DNA of 9,137 nt from Actinomycetota bacterium (GCA_005787645.1 SYAM01000013.1:1-9137); one strand, 5' to 3'. Positions 1 through 6,218 are shown, counted from the stretch's first letter. The notes: a model not told the origin generated them from the letters alone. Numbers and translations: made by a program.

Positions 1-330
1 CGCAGTAGAACCACAGAGTGTTTGGAAATCTGGCGCGAGAGTAGGAGGTTCTGCATCAACAACGCCTTCGGCTGAAAGTGTGTAATTCCATCCCTCGACT
101 GTTCCATCTTGGGGGTCTGTGGTTGCTGGACCCTCCATGGCGGTAATCCAGGTACTGCCATCCTCGTCACTCTGTGAATAACCCCAATAGCGGTAACCAA
201 GAGGGGAATCTGAACTTTTGGCACTCTCTTCGGAAGTCTCGGAAGGAGTGGAACAACCACTTAAGGCGATTGCGAGGGTAATTACCGCAAGCGCGCTAAG
301 AGTTCTACGTAATCTTTGTGAAACTATCAC
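1..330 (-). CDS. SCO2322-like secreted lipoprotein, N-terminal part (runs off window)
   Basis: The frame is open from a GTG at 330-328 to the window edge: 110 codons, C-terminus missing. The start is chosen because AAAGGA lies 6 nt upstream and because it yields a compact lipoprotein signal: basic Arg/Lys-type n-region (QRLRRT), hydrophobic stretch at residues 11-24, and lipobox LSGC with Cys26. A Ser/Glu-rich linker follows, then GYRYWGYSQ (about 46-54), TWITAMEGPAT and a DGTVEGWNY segment. From memory this pattern resembles the actinobacterial SCO2322 family, often next to ECF-type vitamin transporter genes. The substrate is not readable from the protein. A cobalamin riboswitch in the 5' leader on the same strand makes involvement in B12 or cobalt acquisition a reasonable inference, probably with transporter genes beyond the left edge. 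Family assignment moderate; lipoprotein export well supported. Confidence 0.75.
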   Translation of the reverse strand, partial: MIVSQRLRRTLSALAVITLAIALSGCSTPSETSEESAKSSDSPLGYRYWGYSQSDEDGSTWITAMEGPATTDPQDGTVEGWNYTLSAEGVVDAEPPTLAPDFQTLCGSTA

Positions 331-332
331 TG

Positions 333-354
333 GGATCCTTTCAAGAAAGGGTCC
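333..354 (-). promoter_or_regulatory. Hairpin covering the lipoprotein ribosome binding site (expression platform)
   Basis: On the minus strand GGA-C-CCTTT, loop CTTG, AAAGG-A-TCC can fold into a stem of 3 + 5 pairs with one C/A mismatch. The 3' arm contains AAAGGA, the ribosome binding site that ends 6 nt before the GTG at 330. Sitting between a cobalamin aptamer and the start codon, it looks like the translational switch: paired, it blocks ribosome entry. No U-tract follows, so a transcription terminator is less likely. The pairing is seen in the sequence; its role is inference. Confidence 0.55.
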
Positions 355-444
355 ACAAGGCTGGTTAGAGAAGAGGAGGGATCATGTCCATACTCTTATC
401 AAGGCCGCCCCGCAAACCACGACGGGTGTTTTGGCTCTTTCCCT

Positions 445-597
445 CTAGTGGGTAATCCGACTCAACTTGGAACCCTCGCTCGAGGCGAGAATAGAAAGTA
501 TTACGGTTGCGGGTCAGCGCCGGATTTGCACCGGACTTCCCCCACGTAGTGGAAATATTCTCTTTATTCAATTGTTGGAGGGGAGCATAACCACTAA
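445..597 (-). ncRNA. Cobalamin (B12) riboswitch aptamer
   Basis: Read on the minus strand, this leader has the conserved cobalamin-aptamer blocks in order. A closing stem P1 pairs TAGTGG (596-591) with CCACTA (451-446). The core at 540-501 holds GGAAGTCCGGTGCAAATCC followed by GCGCTGACCCGCAACCGTAA, matching the family's GGTGnAAnTCC and CCCGCnACnGT signatures. A 5-bp hairpin CTCGC/GCGAG lies at 489-475. The B12 box GAGTCGGATTACCC at 463-450 is a variant of the AGTCAGGAnACCTGCC consensus. The aptamer ends about 115 nt before the lipoprotein GTG. Coenzyme B12 binding normally lowers expression of uptake or synthesis genes, so the lipoprotein is probably made when B12 is scarce. Which cobalamin form it senses cannot be told. 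Confidence 0.88.
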
Positions 598-601
598 TTG
601 G

Positions 602-635
602 TTGCAATAGCGAGCACCTTAGGTAATGTGGCGCC
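602..635 (+). promoter_or_regulatory. Promoter of the aldo/keto reductase gene, apparently leaderless
   Basis: A -35-like TTGCAA (602-607) lies 16 nt before the -10-like TAATGT (624-629). The -10 box is followed by exactly 6 nt and then the ATG at 636, placing the expected transcription start on the A of the ATG. No convincing Shine-Dalgarno is present (only AGG, 12 nt away). The same geometry recurs at 6219 and 9081. Confidence 0.5.
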
Positions 636-1637
636 ATGGAATATAGACGCCTTGGCCGTTCTGGCATGTATGTATCGGAAATCTCTTACGGGAATTGGAT
701 TACTCATGGCTCTCAAGTGGCTGCTGAGGAAGCCATCAAGTGTGTACGTGCGGCATTCGATGCTGGCATCACAACATTCGATACTGCTGATGTTTACGCC
801 GGCACCAAAGCTGAGTCAGTTCTTGGTAAAGCTCTCAAGGGAGTACGACGCGAATCCTACGAGCTGTTTACCAAGGTCTACTGGCCGACCGGACCAGGTA
901 AGAATGATCGAGGACTCTCGCGTAAGCACATCATGGAATCCGTCCACGCATCATTGAAGAGGTTGCAGACTGACCATATCGATCTCTATCAGGCACATCG
1001 TTTTGATTACGAGACTCCGCTTGACGAGACGCTGCGAGCATTTGATGACTTAATTCGACAAGGTAAGGTCAATTACATCGGTTTCTCGCAATGGCGAGCT
1101 AGTGAGATTCAGAGCGCCCTAACTATCCAAAAGGAATTAGGTTTTGATCGCTTTGTGTCCAGTCAACCTCAATATTCGATGCTTTGGCGCGTCATTGAAG
1201 CAGAGGTTGTGCCGCTCTCAGAGCGCGAGGGTATTGGTCAAATTGTCTGGTCTCCCGTTGCACAAGGTGTGCTTTCAGGAAAGTATCTACCTGGTAAAAA
1301 ACCGCCAGTTGGTTCGCGCGCAACCGATAAGAAGAGTGGCGCTGCCATGATTTCACGTTGGATCAACGATGACATCCTTCGCGAAGTAGCCAAGTTGGAG
1401 CCAATCGCAAGCGATTGCGGTCTTACTATGGCTCAGCTTGCGGTTGCTTGGGTGCTACAGAACAAGAATGTCTCAAGCGCAATCATCGGTGCATCGAAAG
1501 CAAAGCAAGTTAAAGAGAATGTCAAAGCTGCCGGAGTCAAACTCAGTGCAGATGTGATGCGATCAATAGATGATGCAATTGGCTCAATAGCCGAGCGTGA
1601 TCCAGCAAAAGATGTGAGCCCTAATCCGCGCCCCTAA
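636..1637 (+). CDS. Aldo/keto reductase, Kv-beta/YghZ-like
   Basis: This 333-residue protein is a full-length NADPH-dependent aldo/keto reductase. It opens with MEYRRLGRSG, typical of the voltage-gated K+ channel beta-subunit-like branch (AKR6/AKR14). The catalytic tetrad is intact: Asp49 and Tyr54 in DTADVY, Lys80 in LFTKVYW, and His121 in LYQAHRFD. The C-terminal cofactor-binding segment SSAIIGASKAKQVKENV (about residues 155 from the end of the barrel onwards, near the C-terminus) is also present. Such enzymes reduce small aldehydes or ketones in the cytosol; the physiological substrate cannot be read from sequence. It diverges from the riboswitch-controlled lipoprotein and meets the DUF3043 gene tail to tail with no bases between stops. 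The start is supported by the family N-terminus and by a TAATGT box 6 nt upstream. Confidence 0.93.
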   Translation: MEYRRLGRSGMYVSEISYGNWITHGSQVAAEEAIKCVRAAFDAGITTFDTADVYAGTKAESVLGKALKGVRRESYELFTKVYWPTGPGKNDRGLSRKHIMESVHASLKRLQTDHIDLYQAHRFDYETPLDETLRAFDDLIRQGKVNYIGFSQWRASEIQSALTIQKELGFDRFVSSQPQYSMLWRVIEAEVVPLSEREGIGQIVWSPVAQGVLSGKYLPGKKPPVGSRATDKKSGAAMISRWINDDILREVAKLEPIASDCGLTMAQLAVAWVLQNKNVSSAIIGASKAKQVKENVKAAGVKLSADVMRSIDDAIGSIAERDPAKDVSPNPRP

Positions 1638-1651
1638 TTAACCATTAATTA
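1635..1651. repeat. Perfect 7-bp inverted repeat across two convergent stop codons
   Basis: TAATTAA-CCA-TTAATTA is a perfect inverted repeat with a 3-nt centre. Its left arm contains the TAA of the aldo/keto reductase and the reverse-complement TAA of the DUF3043 gene. All pairs are A-T, so the hairpin would be weak. It may be a poor bidirectional terminator or simply the product of two abutting TAA stops. Confidence 0.4.
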
Positions 1652-2159
1652 ATCTGGTTCCTCGATCAACTTGCGGCGCGGGCGTTCGTAGTCGGCGGAT
1701 TTGAGTTGAACGCATCCAGGCGTACATGGTGACACCTTTGGCTGGCTCATTGGGAAATTTGCCGGCGCAATGTTTCTTGATTTGTCGCCCCATCCAAATT
1801 CCATCAAGTATCGAAATGAGTACCACCACGTACATCAGCAGAGTGGCGAGGACTTTGATAGTGACATTTGGAATCGCTGTCAGGAGTAGTACAACCATCA
1901 GTAATGGGAGAAAGAACTCCGCAATAGACCATCGAGAATCGACATAATCACGAGCGAACTTTCGCACTGGACCTTTATCTCGTTTAGGTAGCGCGCGCTC
2001 ATCGCCCTTCATGTATAGCTCACGCATCTCCATGCGGCGACGGCGAGCATTCTCACGTTCAGCTTTCTTGGCCTCCTTGGTTGCCGCCGGGGCAAGGGCA
2101 GGGGTCACCTTCTTCGCATTTCGCTTAGGCGTTGGTCTATTTTTCTTCTCTTCGCTCAT
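1638..2159 (-). CDS. DUF3043 family membrane protein
   Basis: I read 173 residues from the ATG at 2159, which has a weak GAGAG about 4 nt upstream. A GTG at 2192 would add 11 residues, has no ribosome binding site and is less likely. The N-terminus is strongly basic and Ala/Lys-rich (RPTPKRNAKK) and is followed by a charged probable helix (residues 28-50). Next comes the family's conserved block: LPKRDKGPVRKF, then DYVDSR and AEFFLP. Two membrane segments (about 79-97 and 100-122) follow, and then the conserved RFP/KFPNEP-KG and MRSTQIRRLR motifs near the C-terminus. This is the actinobacterial DUF3043 family (PF11241); its function is unknown. The long N-terminal and C-terminal tails are probably both cytosolic. 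It lies 63 bp downstream of nadA on the same strand and may be cotranscribed with it, though a possible own promoter sits in the gap. Confidence 0.88.
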   Translation of the reverse strand: MSEEKKNRPTPKRNAKKVTPALAPAATKEAKKAERENARRRRMEMRELYMKGDERALPKRDKGPVRKFARDYVDSRWSIAEFFLPLLMVVLLLTAIPNVTIKVLATLLMYVVVLISILDGIWMGRQIKKHCAGKFPNEPAKGVTMYAWMRSTQIRRLRTPAPQVDRGTRLING

Positions 2160-2198
2160 CGTTCTCTCGCTCAACTTTCTCGGGGCTTGCACTAATCT

Positions 2199-2220
2199 CT
2201 AGAGTGAACTCTAGGGTCAA
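2199..2220 (-). promoter_or_regulatory. Perfect palindrome next to a TTGACC -35-like box, between nadA and the DUF3043 gene
   Basis: CTAGAGT-GA-ACTCTAG (2199-2214) is a perfect 7-bp inverted repeat with a 2-nt centre. On the minus strand TTGACC (2220-2215) directly abuts it. A 17-nt spacer, consisting mostly of the palindrome, would place a weak -10-like GATTAG just downstream. The arrangement suggests an operator inside a promoter for the DUF3043 gene. The 2-nt centre and absence of a U-tract argue against a simple terminator. The repeat is certain; the role is a guess. Confidence 0.35.
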
Positions 2221-2222
2221 TC

Positions 2223-3365
2223 CTAGATAAGACTCAACATGCGGTCGAGCGCCACCCGCGCATAATGCGCGGTTCGCTCGGGAACTTTGATTTCATTTAC
2301 CACTCTGCCCTCAACCAACGATTCCATGGCCCAAACAAGATGGGGCAGGTCAATCCGATTCATTGTGGAGCAATAACAGACTGATTTATCGAGGAAGACA
2401 ATCTGCTTATCCGGATTTTGTTGGGCAAGTCTCTTTACGAGATTCAGTTCGGTCCCTACGGCCCATTTACTCCCTGAAGGTGCGCTACTGATTGTTTTGA
2501 TGATCTGTTCTGTGGAACCAATGATGTCGGCATTTAAGGCGACATCATGCTGACACTCCGGGTGCACGATGACGTTAACACCTTTGATTCGAGCACGGAC
2601 CTCGTTCATTGATTCGAGAGAGAATCGAGCATGCACCGAACAGTGGCCTCGCCATAGAAGCATCTTCGCCGTTCTAATTTGCTGATCTGTTAGGCCCCCT
2701 CGTGGCTTCCAGGGATTCCATACAACGCAATCTTCAAGAGTCAGGCCCATCTTCAGTACAGCAGTGTTCCGACCCAGGTGTTGATCGGGGAGAAAGAGGA
2801 CTCGCTCACCTTGTTTAAAGGCCCACTTAAGTGTGGTCTGTGCATTAGAAGAGGTGCAGACCGTTCCATTATGTTCACCGGTGAAGGCTTTGATCGCCGC
2901 CGATGAATTCATATAGGTAACCGGAATGGTCGAGTCTGCAATGCCAATCTCTTCCAGTACGGACCAACATTGAGCAACTTGTTCATAGTTCGCCATATCA
3001 GCCATCGAGCACCCCGCCGCCAGGTCAGGCAGAATCACCCGTTGTGCTGATGAGGTGAGAATGTCTGCACTTTCGGCCATGAAGTGCACCCCACAGAAGA
3101 TGATGTAGGGAGCATCTGGGCGTGCAGCTGCATCGCGTGCTAATTTGAATGAATCGCCCGTGACATCGGCGAACTCAATAACCTCATCGCGCTGGTAGTG
3201 GTGGCCTAAAACGAAGGCTGATGAACCAAGTTTCGCCCGAGCGATTCGGGCTCGCTCTTGTAGATCTGGGTCACTCGGCGCTGGCAACTCTCCGGTACAC
3301 GAGACTCCTCGCTCGCTGGCAAGGTCACTACCTTGTCCGAGCAGAAGAAGGTCAGTGATACTCAT
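2223..3365 (-). CDS. nadA: Quinolinate synthase
   Basis: This 380-residue protein condenses iminoaspartate with dihydroxyacetone phosphate to make quinolinate, the precursor ring of NAD, using an oxygen-sensitive 4Fe-4S cluster in the cytosol. Three pseudo-repeated domains are recognisable. FVLGHHYQRDEVIEFAD (51-67) and FCGVHFMAESADIL carry Cys91. GCSMADMA (118-125) is followed by YMNSSAAIKAF and CTSSNA, the substrate-binding loops. HPECQHD carries Cys271, and VCYCSTMNR carries Cys330 and Cys332. Cys91, Cys271 and one of the last pair are the expected cluster ligands. Length and N-terminal extension match the actinobacterial long form. The ATG at 3365 is preceded by GAGAG at 9 nt. nadB and nadC, frequent partners, are not in the window. 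The divergent neighbour is an Fe-S carrier gene, a fitting companion. Confidence 0.96.
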   Translation of the reverse strand: MSITDLLLLGQGSDLASERGVSCTGELPAPSDPDLQERARIARAKLGSSAFVLGHHYQRDEVIEFADVTGDSFKLARDAAARPDAPYIIFCGVHFMAESADILTSSAQRVILPDLAAGCSMADMANYEQVAQCWSVLEEIGIADSTIPVTYMNSSAAIKAFTGEHNGTVCTSSNAQTTLKWAFKQGERVLFLPDQHLGRNTAVLKMGLTLEDCVVWNPWKPRGGLTDQQIRTAKMLLWRGHCSVHARFSLESMNEVRARIKGVNVIVHPECQHDVALNADIIGSTEQIIKTISSAPSGSKWAVGTELNLVKRLAQQNPDKQIVFLDKSVCYCSTMNRIDLPHLVWAMESLVEGRVVNEIKVPERTAHYARVALDRMLSLI

Positions 3366-3472
3366 GCCGCTATTCTCTCAGGTTTTCGGTAACTTGGCGG
3401 CGCAGAAGATTGGGGAAGATTTAGAGCGCGCATGGCGTTACCTCATATGGCAAGATACAGGTGACACGAGTT

Positions 3473-3479
3473 GAAGGAG
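3473..3479 (+). promoter_or_regulatory. Ribosome binding site that sets the erpA start
   Basis: GAAGGAG lies 8 nt before the ATG at 3488 and selects it over the in-frame GTG at 3461, which has no such motif and would add nine poorly conserved residues. Confidence 0.75.
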
Positions 3480-3487
3480 CCCCAAGA

Positions 3488-3835
3488 ATGAGCGCTGAAG
3501 TCAGCACAACAGATGGCGTAGTCCTCTCCGACACTGCAGCCTCAAAAGTGAAAGCGCTGCTCGAGCAAGAGGGTCGAGATGACCTCCGTCTTCGAATTGC
3601 GGTCCAACCAGGAGGGTGCTCTGGACTTCGTTACCAGTTGTATTTCGATGATCGATCCCTCGATGGCGATGTCCTGAAGAATTTCGGTGGGGTAGAGGTA
3701 GTAACAGACAAGATGAGTTCTCCCTATCTCATGGGTGCAACGATTGATTTCGTAGACACTATCGAGAAGCAAGGTTTTACGATTGATAACCCCAATGCCA
3801 GCGGGAGCTGCGCATGCGGGGATTCATTCCACTAA
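3488..3835 (+). CDS. erpA: A-type iron-sulfur cluster carrier/insertion protein (HesB/IscA/ErpA)
   Basis: This 115-residue protein is a complete A-type carrier, which receives Fe-S clusters from the assembly machinery and hands them to apo-enzymes in the cytosol. The three cluster-binding cysteines are present: Cys44 in GGCSGLRY, and Cys108 and Cys110 in the C-terminal GSCACGDSF. The fold's conserved LSDTAASKVKALL opening (about 13-25) and the central MGATIDFVD segment are also clear. The start at 3488 follows a good GAAGGAG ribosome binding site. It diverges from nadA, whose product needs a 4Fe-4S cluster, and is followed after 18 bp by adoK, probably in one transcript. The erpA-adoK neighbourhood near ctaC resembles that in Streptomyces and, loosely, Mycobacterium tuberculosis. 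Confidence 0.94.
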   Translation: MSAEVSTTDGVVLSDTAASKVKALLEQEGRDDLRLRIAVQPGGCSGLRYQLYFDDRSLDGDVLKNFGGVEVVTDKMSSPYLMGATIDFVDTIEKQGFTIDNPNASGSCACGDSFH

Positions 3836-3853
3836 TCGCATCTTCTATATACG

Positions 3854-4837
3854 ATGAAGATCGCTGTCACTGGTTCGGTGGCAACCGACTACATGATGAA
3901 TTTCCCGGGCAAGATCTCTGATTCAATCGTTGTCGATTCACTTGAGAAGATATCGCTCTCGTTTCTCGTTGACGATTTAGAGGTACGTCGTGGCGGCACT
4001 GGAGCGAACATCACTTTCGGGATGGGAATGCTCGGTGGCTCACCGCTACTGATTGCTGCTGTGGGGGAGGATTTCACTGATTACAACTCATGGCTGACCC
4101 GCAATGGTGTGGACACCACCGAGATCTATACCTCTAAGACTCAATTAACTGCACGTTTTACGGTAACGACGGATCAATCTCATAATCAGATCGCATCTTT
4201 CTATCCAGGAGCGATGAGTGAAGCTCGCAACATCGAGTTAGGCCCAATCTTTGAAAGACATAACGGATTCGATCTGGTTCTGATTGCGCCTGATGATCCT
4301 GAGGCCATGCTGAGACATACCGATGAATGTCGACAGCATAAGATTCCATTCGCTGCAGATATCTCACAAACACTCGCGAGCCTTGATGGGGAATCCATCA
4401 GAAATCTGCTCATTGGAGCGAAGTATTCATTCCTCAACGAGTATGAGATGGCGCTTGCCATGAAAAAAACTGATTGGGAGATGAGTGATTTCTTGGAGAA
4501 CGTGGAAATCTGTGTTACCACTTTAGGTTCAAAAGGTGCACGGATTGAATCTGCTGTGTTTGCACCCATCGAGGTGGAAGTTGCAAAGGAGCGGACCAAA
4601 GTAGACCCGACCGGGATTGGTGATGCTTTTCGTGCGGGATTTATCTCAGCGCTTGGCTGGGGTATGTCACTTGAGGGGTGTGCCCAAGTGGGTTCAATGG
4701 TCGCCACATACTGTCTCGAGACGCAAGGCGGGCAGGAATACCGATTCTCATCCGAGCAATTCTTGGAGCGTTTCACTGAAAGCTACGGCGCCCATTCAGC
4801 AGAAATCCTTCGCACGTATTTACCTCAAAAAATCTAA
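3854..4837 (+). CDS. adoK: Adenosine kinase, PfkB/ribokinase family (AdoK/CbhK type)
   Basis: This 327-residue PfkB-family sugar/nucleoside kinase phosphorylates the 5' hydroxyl of its substrate with ATP. Similarity to M. tuberculosis AdoK (Rv2202c), as I recall it, covers the whole protein: IAVTGSVATDYMM at the N-terminus, SLSFLVDDL with RRGGTGANI (substrate lid and di-Gly motif, about 35-53), IASFYPGAMSEARNI (113-127), DDPEAMLRHT, and the family's second signature DPTGIGDAFRAGF. In that signature Asp257 is the catalytic base and GIGD forms the anion hole. Adenosine is therefore the likeliest substrate, in purine salvage or in removal of adenosine from S-adenosylhomocysteine breakdown. Other PfkB substrates cannot be excluded. 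It follows erpA by 18 bp and has no clear ribosome binding site, so translation may couple to erpA. It ends 1 bp from the convergent TusA gene. Confidence 0.9.
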   Translation: MKIAVTGSVATDYMMNFPGKISDSIVVDSLEKISLSFLVDDLEVRRGGTGANITFGMGMLGGSPLLIAAVGEDFTDYNSWLTRNGVDTTEIYTSKTQLTARFTVTTDQSHNQIASFYPGAMSEARNIELGPIFERHNGFDLVLIAPDDPEAMLRHTDECRQHKIPFAADISQTLASLDGESIRNLLIGAKYSFLNEYEMALAMKKTDWEMSDFLENVEICVTTLGSKGARIESAVFAPIEVEVAKERTKVDPTGIGDAFRAGFISALGWGMSLEGCAQVGSMVATYCLETQGGQEYRFSSEQFLERFTESYGAHSAEILRTYLPQKI

Positions 4838-4838
4838 G

Positions 4839-5063
4839 TTACGCCTTCACGATTTCAAAGGTCGTTTCGTCTATTACGGAGACCTGGTTTCCAGTCAGCC
4901 GAGACCAGGCAAGAAGATCGCTCTTGGTTGCGGGGTCATCTGCCTTTAGAATCAATTTCTTGCCGGACTCCAGAGTTTTCACAGCCTTACTTAATTGAAT
5001 AATTGGAGTTGGGCAGAGCGCGCCGATGCAGTCCAGAACTTCTCTTTCTATGCCATTACTCAT
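4839..5063 (-). CDS. TusA-family sulfur carrier protein
   Basis: This 74-residue protein has the TusA (SirA/YedF) fold signature: an N-terminal strand (REVLDCIGA), the CPxP motif LCPTPII with the sulfur-accepting Cys17, a following helix (QLSKAVKTL), a KLILKADDP strand/loop and a short helix before the terminal strand. TusA proteins carry persulfide sulfur from a cysteine desulfurase to acceptors such as tRNA-modification or cofactor enzymes. Its ATG overlaps the TGA of the desulfurase-like gene (ATGA, 5060-5063), and GAGGA lies about 7 nt upstream inside that gene, so the two are translationally coupled and probably act together. Full length for the family, with the key Cys intact even though its partner looks catalytically impaired. 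The specific acceptor is unknown. Confidence 0.9.
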   Translation of the reverse strand: MSNGIEREVLDCIGALCPTPIIQLSKAVKTLESGKKLILKADDPATKSDLLAWSRLTGNQVSVIDETTFEIVKA

Positions 5064-6166
5064 GCGCCATCCTCACTTCGTAGTTGAGTGATGATTCCAG
5101 GCAAGAGCGCAAGGAAACGTTTAACATCACTCTCGAGCACGCCATGCATCAACGATATTCGAAGATTGCCATGGGTCAGAATTCCCATTGCATGAAGGAC
5201 GTGGCTTGGTTCGATGGCAGAGGCCACACAGGCCGAGCCCGAAGCGACTGCGAAACCTTCCTTTGCCAGCGCATTTACTAACCGCTCGCCAGAGATATTG
5301 AGAGCAGATATCGAGAGAATGTGCGGAAGTGATTCCTCCTTACTCCCGCTTCCTGCAATATCAACTTCGGGGATTGTGCGTGAGATGACTTGTCGAATCA
5401 TTGAGATGAGATTTCGTATTCGATCTGATTCTTGGTGAGCATCTTTCAGCCAACCAGTGAGCGCTGCGGCCGCTGCAAGTACCAGAGGTAATGAATATGA
5501 CTCAGGGCTGCGACGGTTCGTTGCATGTGAAAATGGATAAGCCCATCGTTGATTCTTGTTAAGCAGCATGATGCCAATCCCAGAGGGTCCACTCCAGCTT
5601 CTTGCTGGAAAATCGGCTGTCGACCAATATGTTGGAAGTGGGATGAGTGGTCCAGATGCAGTGAAATCTAGATGAAGATGTGCGCCCATTCTGCCAACGA
5701 TTGATGAAAAATCTGAGATTGGTTGTCGCACTCCAGTTTCACCATTGGCCGCTTGAATCGCAATCGTGGAATTGCTCTCAATCTCTTCAATCAATTGATC
5801 GCGATCGAGAATCCCCAAGTGGTCGACGGCAATCTGTACGGTAGTGGGCGCATCCTGCGCCAAGGCGAGAATCTCTTGGCGTTCAGTCTGACCCACAATG
5901 AATTTTCCGGAGCGGAAATTGGATGCCCCTTGAAGAGCAATCGGAGAGACCAGCGCAGGTTCACCCCAGAACTCAATCTCGCTAGCGCTGACACCAAGGT
6001 GGCCGGCGATCTCCTCACGGGCTGCATTGAGCAGATGGCGGGATTGAGCGCTCGAGGCCCCTAAGCCATTGGGATCAGCCCATCCACGTTCAAAGGCGGC
6101 GAGCAGGACCTGTTCACCGGCAGGATGGAGAGGACGCTGCCCATCGAAGGCTCCTGCTGTGACCAT
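5060..6166 (-). CDS. Cysteine desulfurase-like protein lacking the PLP lysine (class V aminotransferase fold)
   Basis: The 368 residues from ATG 6166 match the NifS/IscS-type class V aminotransferase fold throughout: PLHP near the N-terminus, DPNGLGASSAQSRHLL (about 31-46), NGETGVRQP, SGPSGIGIML, SGSACVASAIEPSHVL and GNLRISL. Compared with E. coli IscS, the PLP lysine in the SGHKxxGPKGxG motif is Ser190 (codon AGC at 5599-5597), and the preceding His is Arg189. The ring-stacking His is Arg96, the phosphate-binding SGATES loop reads GEPALV, and the PLP-contacting Gln after Asp167 is Ala. Retained are Asn141, Asp167, mobile-loop Cys313 and substrate-Arg336. Cysteine desulfuration therefore looks unlikely; a sulfur-relay, scaffold or regulatory role is inferred. 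No frameshift or stop interrupts it. It overlaps the TusA gene by 4 bp. The start is uncertain: GTG 6172 (TACCTT box 7 nt upstream) and TTG 6193 are in frame, none with a ribosome binding site. Confidence 0.85.
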   Translation of the reverse strand: MVTAGAFDGQRPLHPAGEQVLLAAFERGWADPNGLGASSAQSRHLLNAAREEIAGHLGVSASEIEFWGEPALVSPIALQGASNFRSGKFIVGQTERQEILALAQDAPTTVQIAVDHLGILDRDQLIEEIESNSTIAIQAANGETGVRQPISDFSSIVGRMGAHLHLDFTASGPLIPLPTYWSTADFPARSWSGPSGIGIMLLNKNQRWAYPFSHATNRRSPESYSLPLVLAAAAALTGWLKDAHQESDRIRNLISMIRQVISRTIPEVDIAGSGSKEESLPHILSISALNISGERLVNALAKEGFAVASGSACVASAIEPSHVLHAMGILTHGNLRISLMHGVLESDVKRFLALLPGIITQLRSEDGA

Positions 6167-6218
6167 CACCACGAGGTAGAAGGTACTCGTCAACTCTTAG
6201 GTTGGCGAAGGGGCGGAC

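Noticed and set aside
372..402. Short leader peptide ATG ATC CCT CCT CTT CTC TAA in the lipoprotein leader (minus strand)
   Set aside because: It has no clear ribosome binding site, lies in a structured regulatory leader, and six codons give no independent support.
365..667. A 100-codon minus-strand frame running through the lipoprotein leader
   Set aside because: It overlaps the whole cobalamin riboswitch, starts inside the aldo/keto reductase gene, and its translation has no recognisable composition or motif. The RNA structure explains the sequence better.
3846..3851. TATATA just before the adoK start as a leaderless promoter
   Set aside because: It ends only 2 nt before the ATG, too close for a -10 box serving this start codon. 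The gene also follows erpA by 18 bp and can be cotranscribed.
4201..4776. A 191-codon minus-strand frame opposite adoK
   Set aside because: It is antisense to a strongly conserved kinase, Ser/Pro-rich, lacks a ribosome binding site and matches no family. A shadow frame.
5060..6166. Frameshift or sequencing error as the cause of the missing PLP lysine
   Set aside because: Residues on both sides (DFPA before and SGPSGIGIML after) align in the same frame with no gap, and several other PLP contacts far from this site are also replaced, so a local error cannot explain it.
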